DNA of 64,000 bases from Amyelois transitella (taxonomy: Eukaryota; Arthropoda; Insecta; Lepidoptera; Pyralidae), in NCBI RefSeq assembly GCF_032362555.1, contig NC_083524.1, positions 4,822,001-4,886,000 of the forward strand. Direction: 5' to 3'. The number at the start of each line of letters is the position of its first letter. Position 1 is the stretch's first letter. The notes under the pieces were generated by a model. It made no database searches, was not told the origin of the DNA, and saw nothing but the letters and a program-made list of their open reading frames with translations. Shown piece after piece: positions 31,189 to 41,830 of this stretch. The position numbers and the translations under genes are program-made.

Positions 31189-33701
31189 ATGTATAAACTA
31201 AGTGAATTTAGCACCCCAAAGGAAACATTTGTGACCCAGAAACTAAAATTCATTGACCTTTTAACGCAGCTTTGGTGCGATATTCATAATCAAAATGAAG
31301 TGTTTCGATATAAAGTAGATAAGATTCAGGAAAAAGTAATTCAAGGAAATTATCTATTACAAGTAAGTTTTCTATAAGTAATTTTTTTTCAGCCATTTTC
31401 GAAAATAAATACTTTTATCCGATTCTAACTTTTGCTCGTCAGAATTTCATGCGAAACTACCAAGTACCTACTAAATTCATACCAACCACAGATTTTACTT
31501 TAAGTATTTTTTATTTACACATTTGAATGACCAACATCGAACATTTAATACAGGTTATTTAATATTATATACCTAATAATAATATAGTTACGTTAGTAAA
31601 AAGCCATTACACACTTAAAAAAAAACATTTTCACTTTGAATATTAAATTTTTCAATTACCTACTTCTTTATTTTACAGCTTAATCCTGATAGAAGTTCGA
31701 AAAGGAGGATCCCTGAACAGATAGAAAATATTGCACAGCCATTTGATGGAAATAAATTTAATTTTACAAAAGCATCAACTAAGGAAGTAATTTTTAAGTT
31801 GCATGATGAAGGTAAATGTTATGAAGTAGTTTACAAAATATAGATATTTTTTTCTTGAAATACAATCTAAGACTAGTATTAAAAAAGCAAAATATCTACC
31901 TTCATGTCTAAAATTTTATTTACAGTTGATGAGACACATACTATATTTGTAAATGTAAGCCCAATTTCTCAATACCATTCCCTGCTGTGCCCGTCAATGG
32001 AAAAATGTCTGCCCCAAGTTATAACAGAAGACAGTTTACTGCTGATCTTAAAAATTTATTTCTTGGCTGGGGACCGGTGAGTGTAGGTGAATATAATAAA
32101 TTGGTTTCTTTTTTACTCTCAACACATATCATGTCCTAATGCAGATGATAAACAGAGACAACAGTCAAGGACCCAAAGACAACATTGGTAGTTTCAGGTT
32201 GCTTGGGTCATTGCATTTTTTCTATTACTAATATGTTACCATTGTAAAAATGTTTACTTACTAGACTTACTTATGTGGGAGCTTATAGAAATGGAAGGCA
32301 CCTTAAATGCTTCTGAACGTCTAGAGTTTATTAATAAATTTAACCCAAACTTATCCAGTAGTTTTTACATTTTTTCAATCAAGATAATACAATGCAATAT
32401 CTTAATAACAAACTGATTACAAACTAAGTTTTAACCTTTTTATATCCAGGGACCTGAGAATAGGTTTCAACAGTCTTTGTGCTATGGCTTCTGTAAATCA
32501 TTTGCATTACCATCTGTTTCTGGAGAAGCATGACCTGCCTATTGAGACTGCCGTGAGTTATATTTATATAAAGAAAATTTCTAAAAAAAATGATGAACTT
32601 GCATAAAAAGAATCAGATTAAGTGAAAGAAGTGAACAGGAATTGTGGCAAAGGGAAATATGTAGTCTCTGCCTATCTTCCTGGAAAAAGAAGTGATTTTA
32701 TGTATGCAAAATACCTAACAATGGTACAACTCCATGACATACAGAAGCCCCTGTGAAAATAAGTACAAAAATTATGGCAAAAATCTAATGTTTCTTATAA
32801 TACACATAGCCTCTTTATTTTCAGATCTGCACACATTTGCACAAAGAAGTACACTGCTTTACAGACTATCCCATTCCAGGATTCTGTTTTGAAGTTTCAG
32901 AAAACAATATTGTAACCATTACTGAAGAGTCCTATAAACTTATTGCATATTTATTGAAAAATTCATTAGCACATAACATTTTCCTAACCAGAGGGTCCAG
33001 TTTAACAGGATGTCAGAAAGAGGTTGTAAGATTGATTATCTGGCCGCGGAAGAGCAGTGCCGGAGCCAAGCAACTAGCATCCTTTAATGTTGCCATATGC
33101 GAAATGAGTGGATGGTTCCCAGTTTATAGTAAGTGAAATTTTTTAAGTTAACATGAGGTAAGAAATATGGCATAAAATTGAAATAACAAAATAACAGATA
33201 AAGGTTGAGTATTGAGTGAAATAAAAATTGGTAGCAAAGAAAAATAATATGTGTCACATGCTTTTCTTCCCATGCAAATTGTAAATAACAATCAAGGGAA
33301 AGGTTTATAAATTTGGGTTTCTTCTTTTAGGGTGATAGTCTGTCACTATCTGAATATTAATTCTAAATGTAATTACAAAATAAATTATATTCTTATAATC
33401 ATAGTACATCCAGCCCCAGTAGTATAACTTTTTATTATAACATGAAAAGTCGGTGTCGCGCGTATGGAATATGGGAAGTATGGAATAAAGTTGTGTCAAT
33501 ATAAATATGTATATGAAATCAAATAAGTATATAGCTGATCTAGTTTTTTAACCTATAATAATTGTGTACTGCAATGAAACTTTTTTTATAGATACCAAGG
33601 ATTACGAAACCTTGAATAAAGAAAACCTGGAAGCTGAACTAAGAAGATGGAAAATTGATGATTTTCACAAATTATGTGATCACATAAAAAAAAATATATA
33701 A
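31189..33701 (+). CDS. GDPGP1: GDP-D-glucose phosphorylase 1 (GDPGP1)
   Basis: This cytosolic HIT-superfamily enzyme splits GDP-glucose with phosphate to GDP and glucose-1-phosphate, probably removing a mis-made sugar nucleotide (EC 2.7.7.78). Exons 31189-31362, 31679-31811, 31926-32076, 32450-32552, 32825-33128 and 33592-33701 total 975 nt, 324 aa, with all phases consistent. Diagnostic segments are KFNFTKASTKEVIFKL, then VNVSPISQYHSLLCP, then RIGFNSLCAMASVNHLHYHL, whose His-x-His-x-His carries the active site, then PIPGFCFEV and VRLIIWPR. The family's NSL-ASVNHLH signature separates it from other HIT proteins. It is somewhat shorter than human GDPGP1 (385 aa). The Tigger element ends 79 bp before the start codon, so the promoter is probably displaced or supplied by the element. 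Confidence 0.87.
32633..32712 (+). repeat. LINE-tail repeat (family C) in GDPGP1 intron 4
   Basis: The text 'gaattgtggcaaagggaaat ... gtagtctctgcctatcttcc ... gtgattttatgtatg' is a diverged copy of the tail at 14553-14905. Confidence 0.5.
33297..33366 (+). repeat. SINE-like element (family A) fragment in GDPGP1 intron 5
   Basis: The central part is present: gggaaaggtttataaatttg, ggtttcttcttttagggtga, and ctgtcactatctgaatatta. Confidence 0.5.
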
Positions 33702-33793
33702 TTTCGAGTTTTATTTAACCATCATAGTCCAAATCCATGCTACAAATCTACTCAGTTAAATCTCACTTGTGGATTCCTGCCTTATTTGTGGAA

Positions 33794-33833
33794 ATCTGAA
33801 AAATAATATAGAGAATTATATTATTTTTCAGAT
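33794..33833. repeat. Perfect 17-bp inverted repeat, 6-nt loop
   Basis: The arms atctgaaaaataatata (33794-33810) and its complement (33817-33833) flank gagaat. It lies 93 bp after the GDPGP1 stop codon and could form a hairpin in the 3' UTR. Confidence 0.85.
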
Positions 33834-35007
33834 ATCCAAAGAGTTATTTTTATTTGACAGTTTGTTCTATTAACGAAGCCACACAGACCCCTGGGATAAT
33901 AGGAGGGACAGCAAATTACAAAATATAATACTTAAACATGCTTGTGTGTATTACTCCAACAAGAAAGTAGCTCCTAGAGATAGTTTTAGTACTTCAAAAT
34001 TTAAAAACACTTCTACAACTGCTCATTTCCACACCACCCAAGAGGTAGAGCACTAGGTGCGCTTTTTTTATAGTGGTTTCCCCAGTAGGCCTAATCCACT
34101 TTGACTTTAGTTAATTTCATCAAAAATCCTTTATAATTACATAGTTTTGAATGCCCCTGCGCTTTTCAGTAATTTATTTTGGGCATTGGGCCAATTAATT
34201 TTTGATAATCTCATCAAAAATACTTTAAAACCTTATACAGAATAATATTTTCTGTTTTTAATGCCCCTGTGCAATTCAGTTTTGTTTTGGAATAAGTATT
34301 ATATCCTTCCTGTCAAAGGGAGTAGGTACACTTACCTATAGTTTCTTTTTTCTACCTATTTTACTTACATTCATTACTCAACTCATTGGTACATTGATGC
34401 ATGTTATTATTTAATGGTTTTAAATTTTCCCATCTGATACCAATAATTATGCAATCTTTTCAAAAAGCCCAATATCCAGCAAGGTTAGCGCCATGCGCTA
34501 AGTAAATAAGTATGGTAGGTAGGTACCAATACTGTACCAACAACTTCGTTCTATTACCTACCCACTTAAATGCAATAAGTGTAAATTAAAATTTACCAGT
34601 TGTGATTACCAGCCAGTGAGTTTCAGGAAGGTATCTTTATGGTAGCTTAACAAAAGACACTGCTCTAATCCAATACTACTTGCGTCAATGCACCAAGACA
34701 AGATTACATCCTAGCAATAGTACCTAATTTAAATACTAGGTAATGAAACTGTACATTCTAGGAACCAAAATAATGTGTGTCACGGATTTAGTAACTTTTC
34801 AATCAAAACGTATACGCAGTAATGTTTTGATGGTGTCTTGAAAATATTAATAAGTACTTATGGCAAGATTCCTAGAATGTCGCTGAAAAAAATATGAACA
34901 AAGATAAACTGACGTCATCAGTTATTCTTCGTTCTATTGGAGACCTTGTTTATACCTTTACCGCATTTCAAGCGGTGATTTTTTTTCTTATTCTGCTGCT
35001 GATATGT

Positions 35008-35097
35008 TCATGTTGTCTCGAACTCAAAGACCTTGTCCTCAACTCGCAGACTCTCCAGAGAAAAGTCCAGATTCCTCCATTCGCGGCCGTCGTCCAT
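35008..35097 (-). CDS. Unidentified 29-codon ORF
   Basis: An ATG in good context (AAAAATGGACGACGG) opens a short frame: MDDGREWRNLDFSLESLRVE and nine more residues to a TGA. It is GC-richer than its surroundings and its composition looks coding. A weak donor (AAG/GTCTTT) could splice it onward, but I find no partner exon between here and GDPGP1. It may be the remnant of a first exon, a small protein or chance. Confidence 0.22.
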   Translation of the reverse strand: MDDGREWRNLDFSLESLRVEDKVFEFETT

Positions 35098-35319
35098 TTT
35101 TATTGAGCAAAACAACGGCTGTCGGCAGCAATGCAAAATTAATATTTAAAATATTTCAGTCATGATGAGAAAATTATAACAAGAACGAACAACATTAAAA
35201 CAAATAAAATACGTACAATTTACAATGATAAAATTGAATAGTGATTAAAACAAAATCTTCGGATTTCTCCTTTCCTATTTTATTTTTTGACAGGAATAGA
35301 TAGATAACTGAAGTATTGG

Positions 35320-35970
35320 TAGAAATGTGAAAAAAAAATCGTTTATGGAAATAATCGATTAAAATCGATTTTTTAAAAGTAACAATCGATATTTTTAATA
35401 ATATATATATTTTTTATTTTTAAAATTAATAATCGATTAAAATCGATTTTTTATATATGCACTCCAACATTACGTTTTTGATTTTGTCTTCTGGCTTGGA
35501 GCCCGTAACGCGAACTGCCAAAGAATAATATCATAGCTCCATAATATTCCATAAACGCCATCTGTGCAGTCTTTTTGTGCTTTTAAAACAGTTTAGATGG
35601 TTCACTTAATCAAACATTCTCTAGAGTTAGTCGATGAACTGTATTTTATCGACATTCGGTTGATATGTTATTCATTATTCGTTGCTGAAACTTCATTTTT
35701 CAAACTTGATTGTTAAAAACTTTAATTTGTGTTGATTATATAAGAACTTACTGTTTCTGTTGTTTATTTTTAATGAATAAATCTATTGATATAATTGTAT
35801 ACGGCGTTTATTTTGACATTAATTGAAAAATTTGGAACAAATCTATCAATATAATAAAATCGATTATTTTCTTAAGATGTATGTATATTAACAAATAATC
35901 AACTTTTCATACTTAAAAAATAAACCGATTAAATAAAAATCGACTTTTTAACAGCAATGTGACATCCCTA
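35320..35970. mobile_element. hAT-like MITE candidate, AT-rich
   Basis: The ends TAGAAATGTGA (35320) and TAGGGATGTCACATT (inverted, ending 35970) are related inverted repeats. The flanking 8-mers agtattgg and attatttg agree at 6 of 8 positions, as in a decayed hAT target duplication. Inside, AATCGATTAAAATCGATTTT and its variants recur at both sides (35352-35450 and 35860-35945). There is no ORF. Confidence 0.4.
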
Positions 35971-35987
35971 ATTATTTGTTGGTTTTG

Positions 35988-37016
35988 TAGAGATGTGCCG
36001 AGTCAGACGACTCGTAAAAACAGATAGGTATGTAGGTACTCATATATTCGAGTTACGATTCGGTCAGATCCAGGTCCCTTAGTCTGACGAAGTCGAACGC
36101 ACGCTGCACGGACGCCTTATGAAGTTATGAAAATATAGGTTTCGAATAGACAGTATATACAGGATTCGAGTACTTAAAGAATTCGAATACAAAATTGAGT
36201 ACAAATTTCGTTGAAATAAAGTCTAATTTTAAATACCTAATTATACCGTCCGTCATGTCGGGAAGTTAGTCGCGGAAAATATGTATTTATAAAAGTGGAG
36301 TAAAAAAAGCAACCCATTTTGCATAAATAAAGTTTAGTTTTAAATATTATATGTTTACGCCGTCATATAAGTAAGTAGCGTTTAAAATGTAAAAATTTGA
36401 TGAGGTTATGTCAAGCCTTGTTTCTTTTTAAAGAGGTGGATCTTACTTTGACCTGTATGTATGTTTGTTCGCGATTATGTCGCGCTTCGCTGAATCTATT
36501 TTGATGTAGTTTATAGGAATGTGTTTGTCACATTTAGGACAAGGTTTTAGATAGGTATTTGACTGACTTCAAAATAGATGGATATCAATTGGAGACGGTT
36601 CTCTTTTTACAAGAGTGATTGTCAATAGAAACAAAGTATTATTTTGTACTCTCATCACTTTTGGGATTATGTCAGTCGGAAACTCTGAATAAATACATTT
36701 AAAGTGTACCTATGGTGTAAGTACTTTAGTTATTATAATAGCAATTAAGTTACAATAACGGTATTTGTTTTTAACAAATTGGACAAAAAATGAGGAATGC
36801 AAGGAGACTACTTAAACCATACCTAACCTAACACATTTTTTGCTTAAACTGTTAAAGTAATCAAAGTAGTCAATTCTTAAGAAGTATTCGAGTAATCATC
36901 TAAGTACTCGAGTACCTGACTGAGTCCTCTGACATGAATTACGACTCGAATCTTTTTTAATCGAGTATTTACTTAAACACTCAGATACTAATTTAAGCCT
37001 ACTCGGCACATCACTA
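35988..37016. mobile_element. hAT-like TIR element with TACTCGA subterminal repeats
   Basis: The terminus TAGAGATGTGCCGAGT on the left pairs with TAGTGATGTGCCGAGT on the right (inverted, ending 37016). Next to both ends the word TTCGAGTA or its complement recurs several times (near 36050, 36165, 36180, 36885, 36905, 36945), as in the subterminal binding sites of hAT elements. I find no clean 8-bp duplication and no transposase, so the class is tentative. It starts 17 bp after the MITE candidate at 35320. Confidence 0.5.
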
Positions 37017-37373
37017 TCTATTGAATTGTTTGTTGAATTTGAAACTTGAAAGTTTGTATGTACCGGTTGAAAGTTTGAATAGGCTATTTGACAAAGTTCT
37101 AAAAACTATCTTAGGGTATTTATTTGTTTATAAGGAGCCCTACAAAAATACTTTTCTGCCTTTATTACAGCTATTTTATTAAAAAATCGAAAAAGAAAAT
37201 GTAATATTGAAATATGCCGCCAAAACGCGACTTTTAGCAATATGGCGGCCATGGCATGCAGTGACGTAAATTTCGTGTAAATATCATACAAAGCTTGTTG
37301 GTGTTTCGAAAAGTTTTGATTTTCACTTGTTTTATTTAACTTGTGCCACGTCATATGTGTGAAAATTATTAAA

Positions 37374-37502
37374 ATGAGTTCCTATAAATGTTGTGCAGTG
37401 CCTCAATGCACTAATACAACAATAAAATCTCCTACGAAACTGTTTTTTTCTATGCCGATGGATTTGAATATTCGCAAGAAGTGGTTTCAGATCATGATCT
37501 AA
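37374..37502 (+). pseudogene. Truncated THAP zinc-finger ORF
   Basis: The ORF reads MSSYKCCAVPQCTN, a linker, LFFSMPMDLNIRKKW, then stops after 42 residues. This matches the start of a THAP domain (C2CH): the Cys pair spaced by four residues, then FFxxP and the invariant Trp. The second zinc half (C-x2-H) and the AVPTIF-type ending are missing. A frameshift or exon loss follows; the intron donor that would be expected in a P-type gene is not evident. Confidence 0.65.
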
Positions 37503-37563
37503 GATCAGTAGTTACCAAGATATACTTACATTGATGTTTTCACATTCCTCAGTTCGGCAGCAT

Positions 37564-37604
37564 AGAAATCTGGATTGTCTTTGAAGAAGACAATCCAGAT
37601 TTCT
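37564..37604. repeat. Perfect 18-bp inverted repeat, 5-nt loop
   Basis: The arms agaaatctggattgtctt (37564-37581) and its complement (37587-37604) flank tgaag, inside the THAP-bearing element, 62 bp after the ORF. Confidence 0.85.
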
Positions 37605-37989
37605 TCTTCCAACCATTATTGCGTCCACTTTTGGTAGGTTTCGACTGTCAGCTTTCGCGGAATTGGTTTCCATTATTAAATACCTATGTTATCTGAGTTA
37701 TCCTGAGCGATCAAACACTTATAAAATCTTGAAAAATAATAGCGAACACTAAGGAACGGTACGATCGACAGTCTGTTTATGGATAATTGACGTCATAATA
37801 GAAATAGCCAATCACGTTCGTTTTTAGTCACGTGACAGCTGCATATAAAAACCTAATTTTCTGAGACGGATTTTGTTTAAATAATGCAATATTTTTATCT
37901 CGCGTTATTACAAATCGCTCCAAAAAAATAATATTAAGACTGATGACATAAAACAAATGTATATTTTGAATACAGTCAAATAGCCTATT

Positions 37990-39756
37990 GAAACAAACCA
38001 AAGACAAACAAACAGACAGTGGAAGTAACAGCTGACCAAAGAGAATAAAACCACTACGTTCTGCTGACCTGACGCTGCTGGTAAAAACGTTGTTATATTT
38101 TCTTTGACCGCTGGCTGAGATTATAATTTAATCGTAAAAAGCGCCAGATCGTCAAAACGAGCGCCAAATGCTATATGTAGGTACATTACTTTGACAATTC
38201 TCGCTCACTTATTGATTTCCCTCTAAATTGCCTAAAATCTTAAGAAAATATTTAGTATGAGTAGTAAGTATTAAAAAAGAGCCATATTGTCCAAAATGCG
38301 CGGTAAGAGCCAAGCTATTCGAATTTTGGTAAGTAGTAAGTTCGTTAGGTAGGTCCTCGTCACGCTTTATTTATATTGAATCTTCATGAAATTTTGCGTA
38401 TAAATATAGAAACCGTTCCTTCTTACCTCACTGGCTCTATAATGCACCTGTATAACTTACTACGTCCACCCACCTACGCTCAAAGAGAGTAGGTATAACC
38501 ACTACGTTCTGTCGCCGGCGTCTCTCGTAATACTCACGTAGTGATAGTGACATTACCTAAGTCACACGAGACCGTCTGAGTCAGGGAAGAACATTGGGTA
38601 CTTCGCATCCCAGTAAAAATTACAGTTCCCGTGGGATTGACAAAAATCTATTGGTGGCTATATACCTGCATGTAGGTGCTAGTGCTAAGCTGTGGGTAAC
38701 ATCTACTTATAGTAAACTACAACGATGAGTGATTAAAACTCAATACTGGCAAAAATAAGCTCATGAAGAAGTTTGATTACCAGATTGCCATAACAATGAA
38801 AAACAAAATAAAAGACATCTGTTGCCTTCCTGTGGTTCTTGGTTGTCTTTTTATTTTACCCGACTGCAAAGAAAGGGTTATGTCTTTCGTGTCTATTTAA
38901 TAACTTCGTACATATCTACATAGAATCACGCTTCTTTTTCTCTTACAAACAATAAGGGATTGGATATGATACAAACAATAAGGGGTTGCATACAATTATT
39001 AATCTTGTTATCTACCTTTTTAGTAAATAACTTTATGTTTTTTAAGCAGGCAGGGTTTTTATTTCTTTAATTTCTTATTTGTAAGTACCTAAGCCAAAGT
39101 TAAACATCATTAGCTATGTCATCAAATACTCTTAAGCTTATGATTAAGTAGGTATATACTTTAAAGCCTAAGCTAGGTGATACCTATGTTCATGTCCTAG
39201 GTACCTTTATAAACTTTAATAATTCTATGGGACTCACTTTTTTCACCCTGGCGATAATCTTGGTTACAGGAGAGGAGCAAGGGATGCGCCCTAAGACCAT
39301 GATCCTGGATTACGAAGTGTAACATGTATCATCAACCAATTTAGATTTGGGGGTACTTAGTACTCAGTCATCAGAACAAAAAATTGTTCCTTAATCACCA
39401 TTTACAACATCTATGGGAAAAAATATAGGGCGTATGGTCCTATTCTAAACAATCGGAAGCCGCATACATTAAAATGCCTTTTAAGCATTTATTCCACAGT
39501 TAGCTTTACTTAAAAATATTTTTGTATTATTACTTAGCCACACTTCCTATCAACACTTCGTAATGGGTTTGATAACTTAGGTACCTACCAACCTATCAAA
39601 TCTGACGATTAAATCACTCTTAAGTTGACTGCGGCATGAATCATTGTAACCCTTGTTATCACAAGTTTGTAAACTACTTTTGTGATACAAATATTACATT
39701 AGTCATGCTCCCCCTTGACCTGTGGTAATGGGATAAATTACACTTATACATCAATG
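37990..39756. other. Interval before the lipase gene
   Basis: I see no gene. The phrase accactacgttctg is repeated at about 38051 and 38499 within similar contexts (caaagagaataaaa / caaagagagtaggtat), suggesting a diverged duplication. A family B fragment is at 39235-39330 and an inverted SINE-like fragment at 39395-39470. Confidence 0.5.
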
Positions 39757-39766
39757 TTCAGTCAGT
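39757..39766 (+). promoter_or_regulatory. Probable initiator (TCAGT) of the lipase gene
   Basis: Two overlapping arthropod initiator words, TCAGT, stand at 39758 and 39762, 47-55 bp before the ATG. A weak TATA-like run, GATAAATTA, lies 21-29 bp upstream of the first. Both fit a short 5' UTR. Confidence 0.45.
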
Positions 39767-39812
39767 TCGCATCGCCAGGCGGGTCGAGCAGCGCGTCTCG
39801 AACTACATCACA

Positions 39813-41312
39813 ATGAAGATCGCTTTTGTTTTGTTTATTTTGTTCGTATTCTCGCAATGCGGCGAATCTCGATGGCTGCCGCAAGATCTCATCGAAACTG
39901 TCTCAAACAAAACATCTCAGATTACCAACTACGTAAGACAAAAAGGGAGAAGTCTCAAGAACTTCTACGATCGGAACTTCAGGAAACCGGTAACGCAGTA
40001 TCTTGGAAATGATGATGTTAGCAGCACGAAACGATTCAAAAATTACATCGATCAAGCAGAGACAAACCAACAGGAGGTGTTTGATACCATCGCTCCAAAG
40101 AAACCTGAACTTGAATGTGTAGAAGATGACCCAGCTATACGTATGACCACGCCGCAACTAATAGCAATTCATGGATACGCAGCGGAATCTCACACGGTTG
40201 TCACTGAAGACGGTTATATACTTACCATTCATAGAATACCATTCTCAAAGAATTCAAAAAATATTGTTCCACGAAAAACAGTACTGCTGCACCATGGTTT
40301 ACTAGGCAGTTCCGCTGATTGGGTACTGCCAGGACCTGAGAAAGGACTCGCGTATATATTGTCAGAAGCTGGGTATGACGTCTGGATGGCCAATGTCAGA
40401 GGAAACACCTACTCCAGAGCACATGTATCCAAAAATGTAGACACGTTTTCGTTTTGGAATTTCACTTTTCACGAAGTGAGTCAACACGATTTGCCGGCTG
40501 TTATTGATTACATTATGGACATGAAAGGTTGGGATGTGAAAATAAATTATATTGGCCATTCAATGGGCACAACAGTGTTATTCGCATTGTTATCAACGAA
40601 GACGCATTACAACAAAGTTTTGAGAGCCGGCTTCGCCTTGGCGCCTGTAGCGTACATGACAGACATAAAAAGCCCGATAAGGCTACTGGCTAAGTACAGC
40701 GATAACATAGAATTCCTATTGAAATTGCTCGGAGCCAACGAATTTTTGCCTCAAAACGCTGTGCTGAGATGGCTTTCGAAACATGCGTGTGAAATTAACC
40801 ACTACGAGGAAGTAATATGTGAGAACTCCTTGTTTGTGTTATGTGGTCATGACGCGAGTCAGTTTAACAAGACCTTATTGCCGATCATCTTAGGACATGT
40901 TCCGGCTGGAGCTTCGACTAAAACCCTCGTTCATTATGCGCAAGAGATTAAAAAAGGCGGTAGGTTCCAGCAGTTTGATTATGGGCCTGACGGAAACCTT
41001 AAACAATATGGTAGTGTTATCCCCCCTGAGTACCCAGTCCATAAAATAACACTGCCTATTGCGCTGTTGAGTGCAGAAAATGATTGGTTGGCCAGTGATT
41101 CGGACGTAACAAATTTGTATGTGCACCTCGCAAACCCCATTGAGCACTACATTGTCCCACTAAAAGAGTTCAATCACATAGATTTTCTGTGGGCTGTCGA
41201 CGCGCAAAAGCTTGTTTATACCAAATTGTTAGAGTTGTTAGAAGAAGGCGTAACTAAAGTGGATTTCAATCCGAAGGTTGACACGAACGAGTTGATTGAC
41301 AGTGATACGTAG
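39813..41312 (+). CDS. Secreted acid-lipase family protein (lipase 3-like)
   Basis: This is an alpha/beta-hydrolase of the acid/gastric lipase family that would release fatty acids from triglycerides or esters outside the cell or in lysosomes. The 499-aa frame is uninterrupted. Residues 1-19 are a signal peptide (hydrophobic FVLFILFVFS, then Cys-Gly-Glu-Ser). The partial AB-hydrolase lipase region starts near residue 112 (TTPQLIAIHGYAAESHTV). The oxyanion loop is HHGLLGSSADW (160-170), the nucleophile Ser250 lies in GHSMG, the acid is Asp424 (AENDW) and the base His455 (FNHIDFLW). Between signal and catalytic part lies an unusual basic stretch of about 90 residues, making it longer than the usual 400-430. 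It has no intron. The substrate cannot be told from sequence. Confidence 0.93.
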   Translation: MKIAFVLFILFVFSQCGESRWLPQDLIETVSNKTSQITNYVRQKGRSLKNFYDRNFRKPVTQYLGNDDVSSTKRFKNYIDQAETNQQEVFDTIAPKKPELECVEDDPAIRMTTPQLIAIHGYAAESHTVVTEDGYILTIHRIPFSKNSKNIVPRKTVLLHHGLLGSSADWVLPGPEKGLAYILSEAGYDVWMANVRGNTYSRAHVSKNVDTFSFWNFTFHEVSQHDLPAVIDYIMDMKGWDVKINYIGHSMGTTVLFALLSTKTHYNKVLRAGFALAPVAYMTDIKSPIRLLAKYSDNIEFLLKLLGANEFLPQNAVLRWLSKHACEINHYEEVICENSLFVLCGHDASQFNKTLLPIILGHVPAGASTKTLVHYAQEIKKGGRFQQFDYGPDGNLKQYGSVIPPEYPVHKITLPIALLSAENDWLASDSDVTNLYVHLANPIEHYIVPLKEFNHIDFLWAVDAQKLVYTKLLELLEEGVTKVDFNPKVDTNELIDSDT

Positions 41313-41394
41313 GAAGAAGAAAAACTAACTAGACTTAAGCTATTTTATTTACCTTAGTCATTTTTTTGTAAGTTACTATTAAGCCAAGTCAAAC

Positions 41395-41406
41395 AATAAA
41401 ATAAAA
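41395..41406 (+). promoter_or_regulatory. Polyadenylation signals of the lipase gene
   Basis: Two overlapping AATAAA/AATAAAA words lie 83-90 bp after the stop codon, the usual place for the end of a compact insect 3' UTR. Confidence 0.6.
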
Positions 41407-41744
41407 GGATACAATAGTTTAATCTTCGTTTGAGTTTCAGCTGTTTTAGAATCCTTTCTCTTTTGTATTATTTTCCTCATATAGAAAATACTATATACTA
41501 CTATGGCCCGCCACTTCGTCCGCATTAAGAATCAATGAAAAATCATTGCTTCTTAGAGGGGAGGGCAAGCCATACTGAAAAAAACAAATTCAAATAGAAG
41601 CAACAGTTTTCACAAAACAGAAATTAAAAAACTATATATTTTTGGGCTTCCGTCGGTCTTATAGAGCCTTCATATCGTTTTTTTTTAATATCATTCAAGT
41701 ACATAAGCCCTAAAAGTAAAATCCCAAATTTATAAGGCATTTCC

Positions 41745-41830
41745 CTTGTTTGACTTTCACAGTCTGCGTAGGAAACGAAACAGCTGGCATACAACGTTTT
41801 TATTCACTACCAAATCAGCATAGCGTTTTT
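41745..41830 (+). repeat. Interspersed repeat family E copy
   Basis: The words tttgactttcacagtctgcg, gaaacgaaacagctggcata and tttttattcactaccaaatca match 58945-59030 (gactttaacaacctgcgcgg, gagaagcagctagcata, tttttgtctatcagaccaat). Class unknown. Confidence 0.45.

Larger units (their letters stand above)
33702..35319. other. Interval after GDPGP1
   Basis: It holds a perfect hairpin (33794-33833) and a diverged tandem duplication of about 94-110 bp at 34110-34290 (tcatcaaaaat at 34117 and 34211; atgcccctg at 34151 and 34261). A minus-strand 29-codon ORF is described separately. Otherwise I see nothing that can be named. Confidence 0.5.
37078..37989 (+). mobile_element. TIR element with a THAP-domain ORF (P-element-like)
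   Basis: The ends AATAGGCTATTTGAC (37078-37092) and their exact complement (37975-37989) delimit 912 bp. Inside is a 42-aa ORF with the first half of a THAP zinc finger, the DNA-binding domain of P-element transposases, and a perfect hairpin at 37564-37604. No transposase core is present. I could not recognise a target duplication. Confidence 0.6.
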
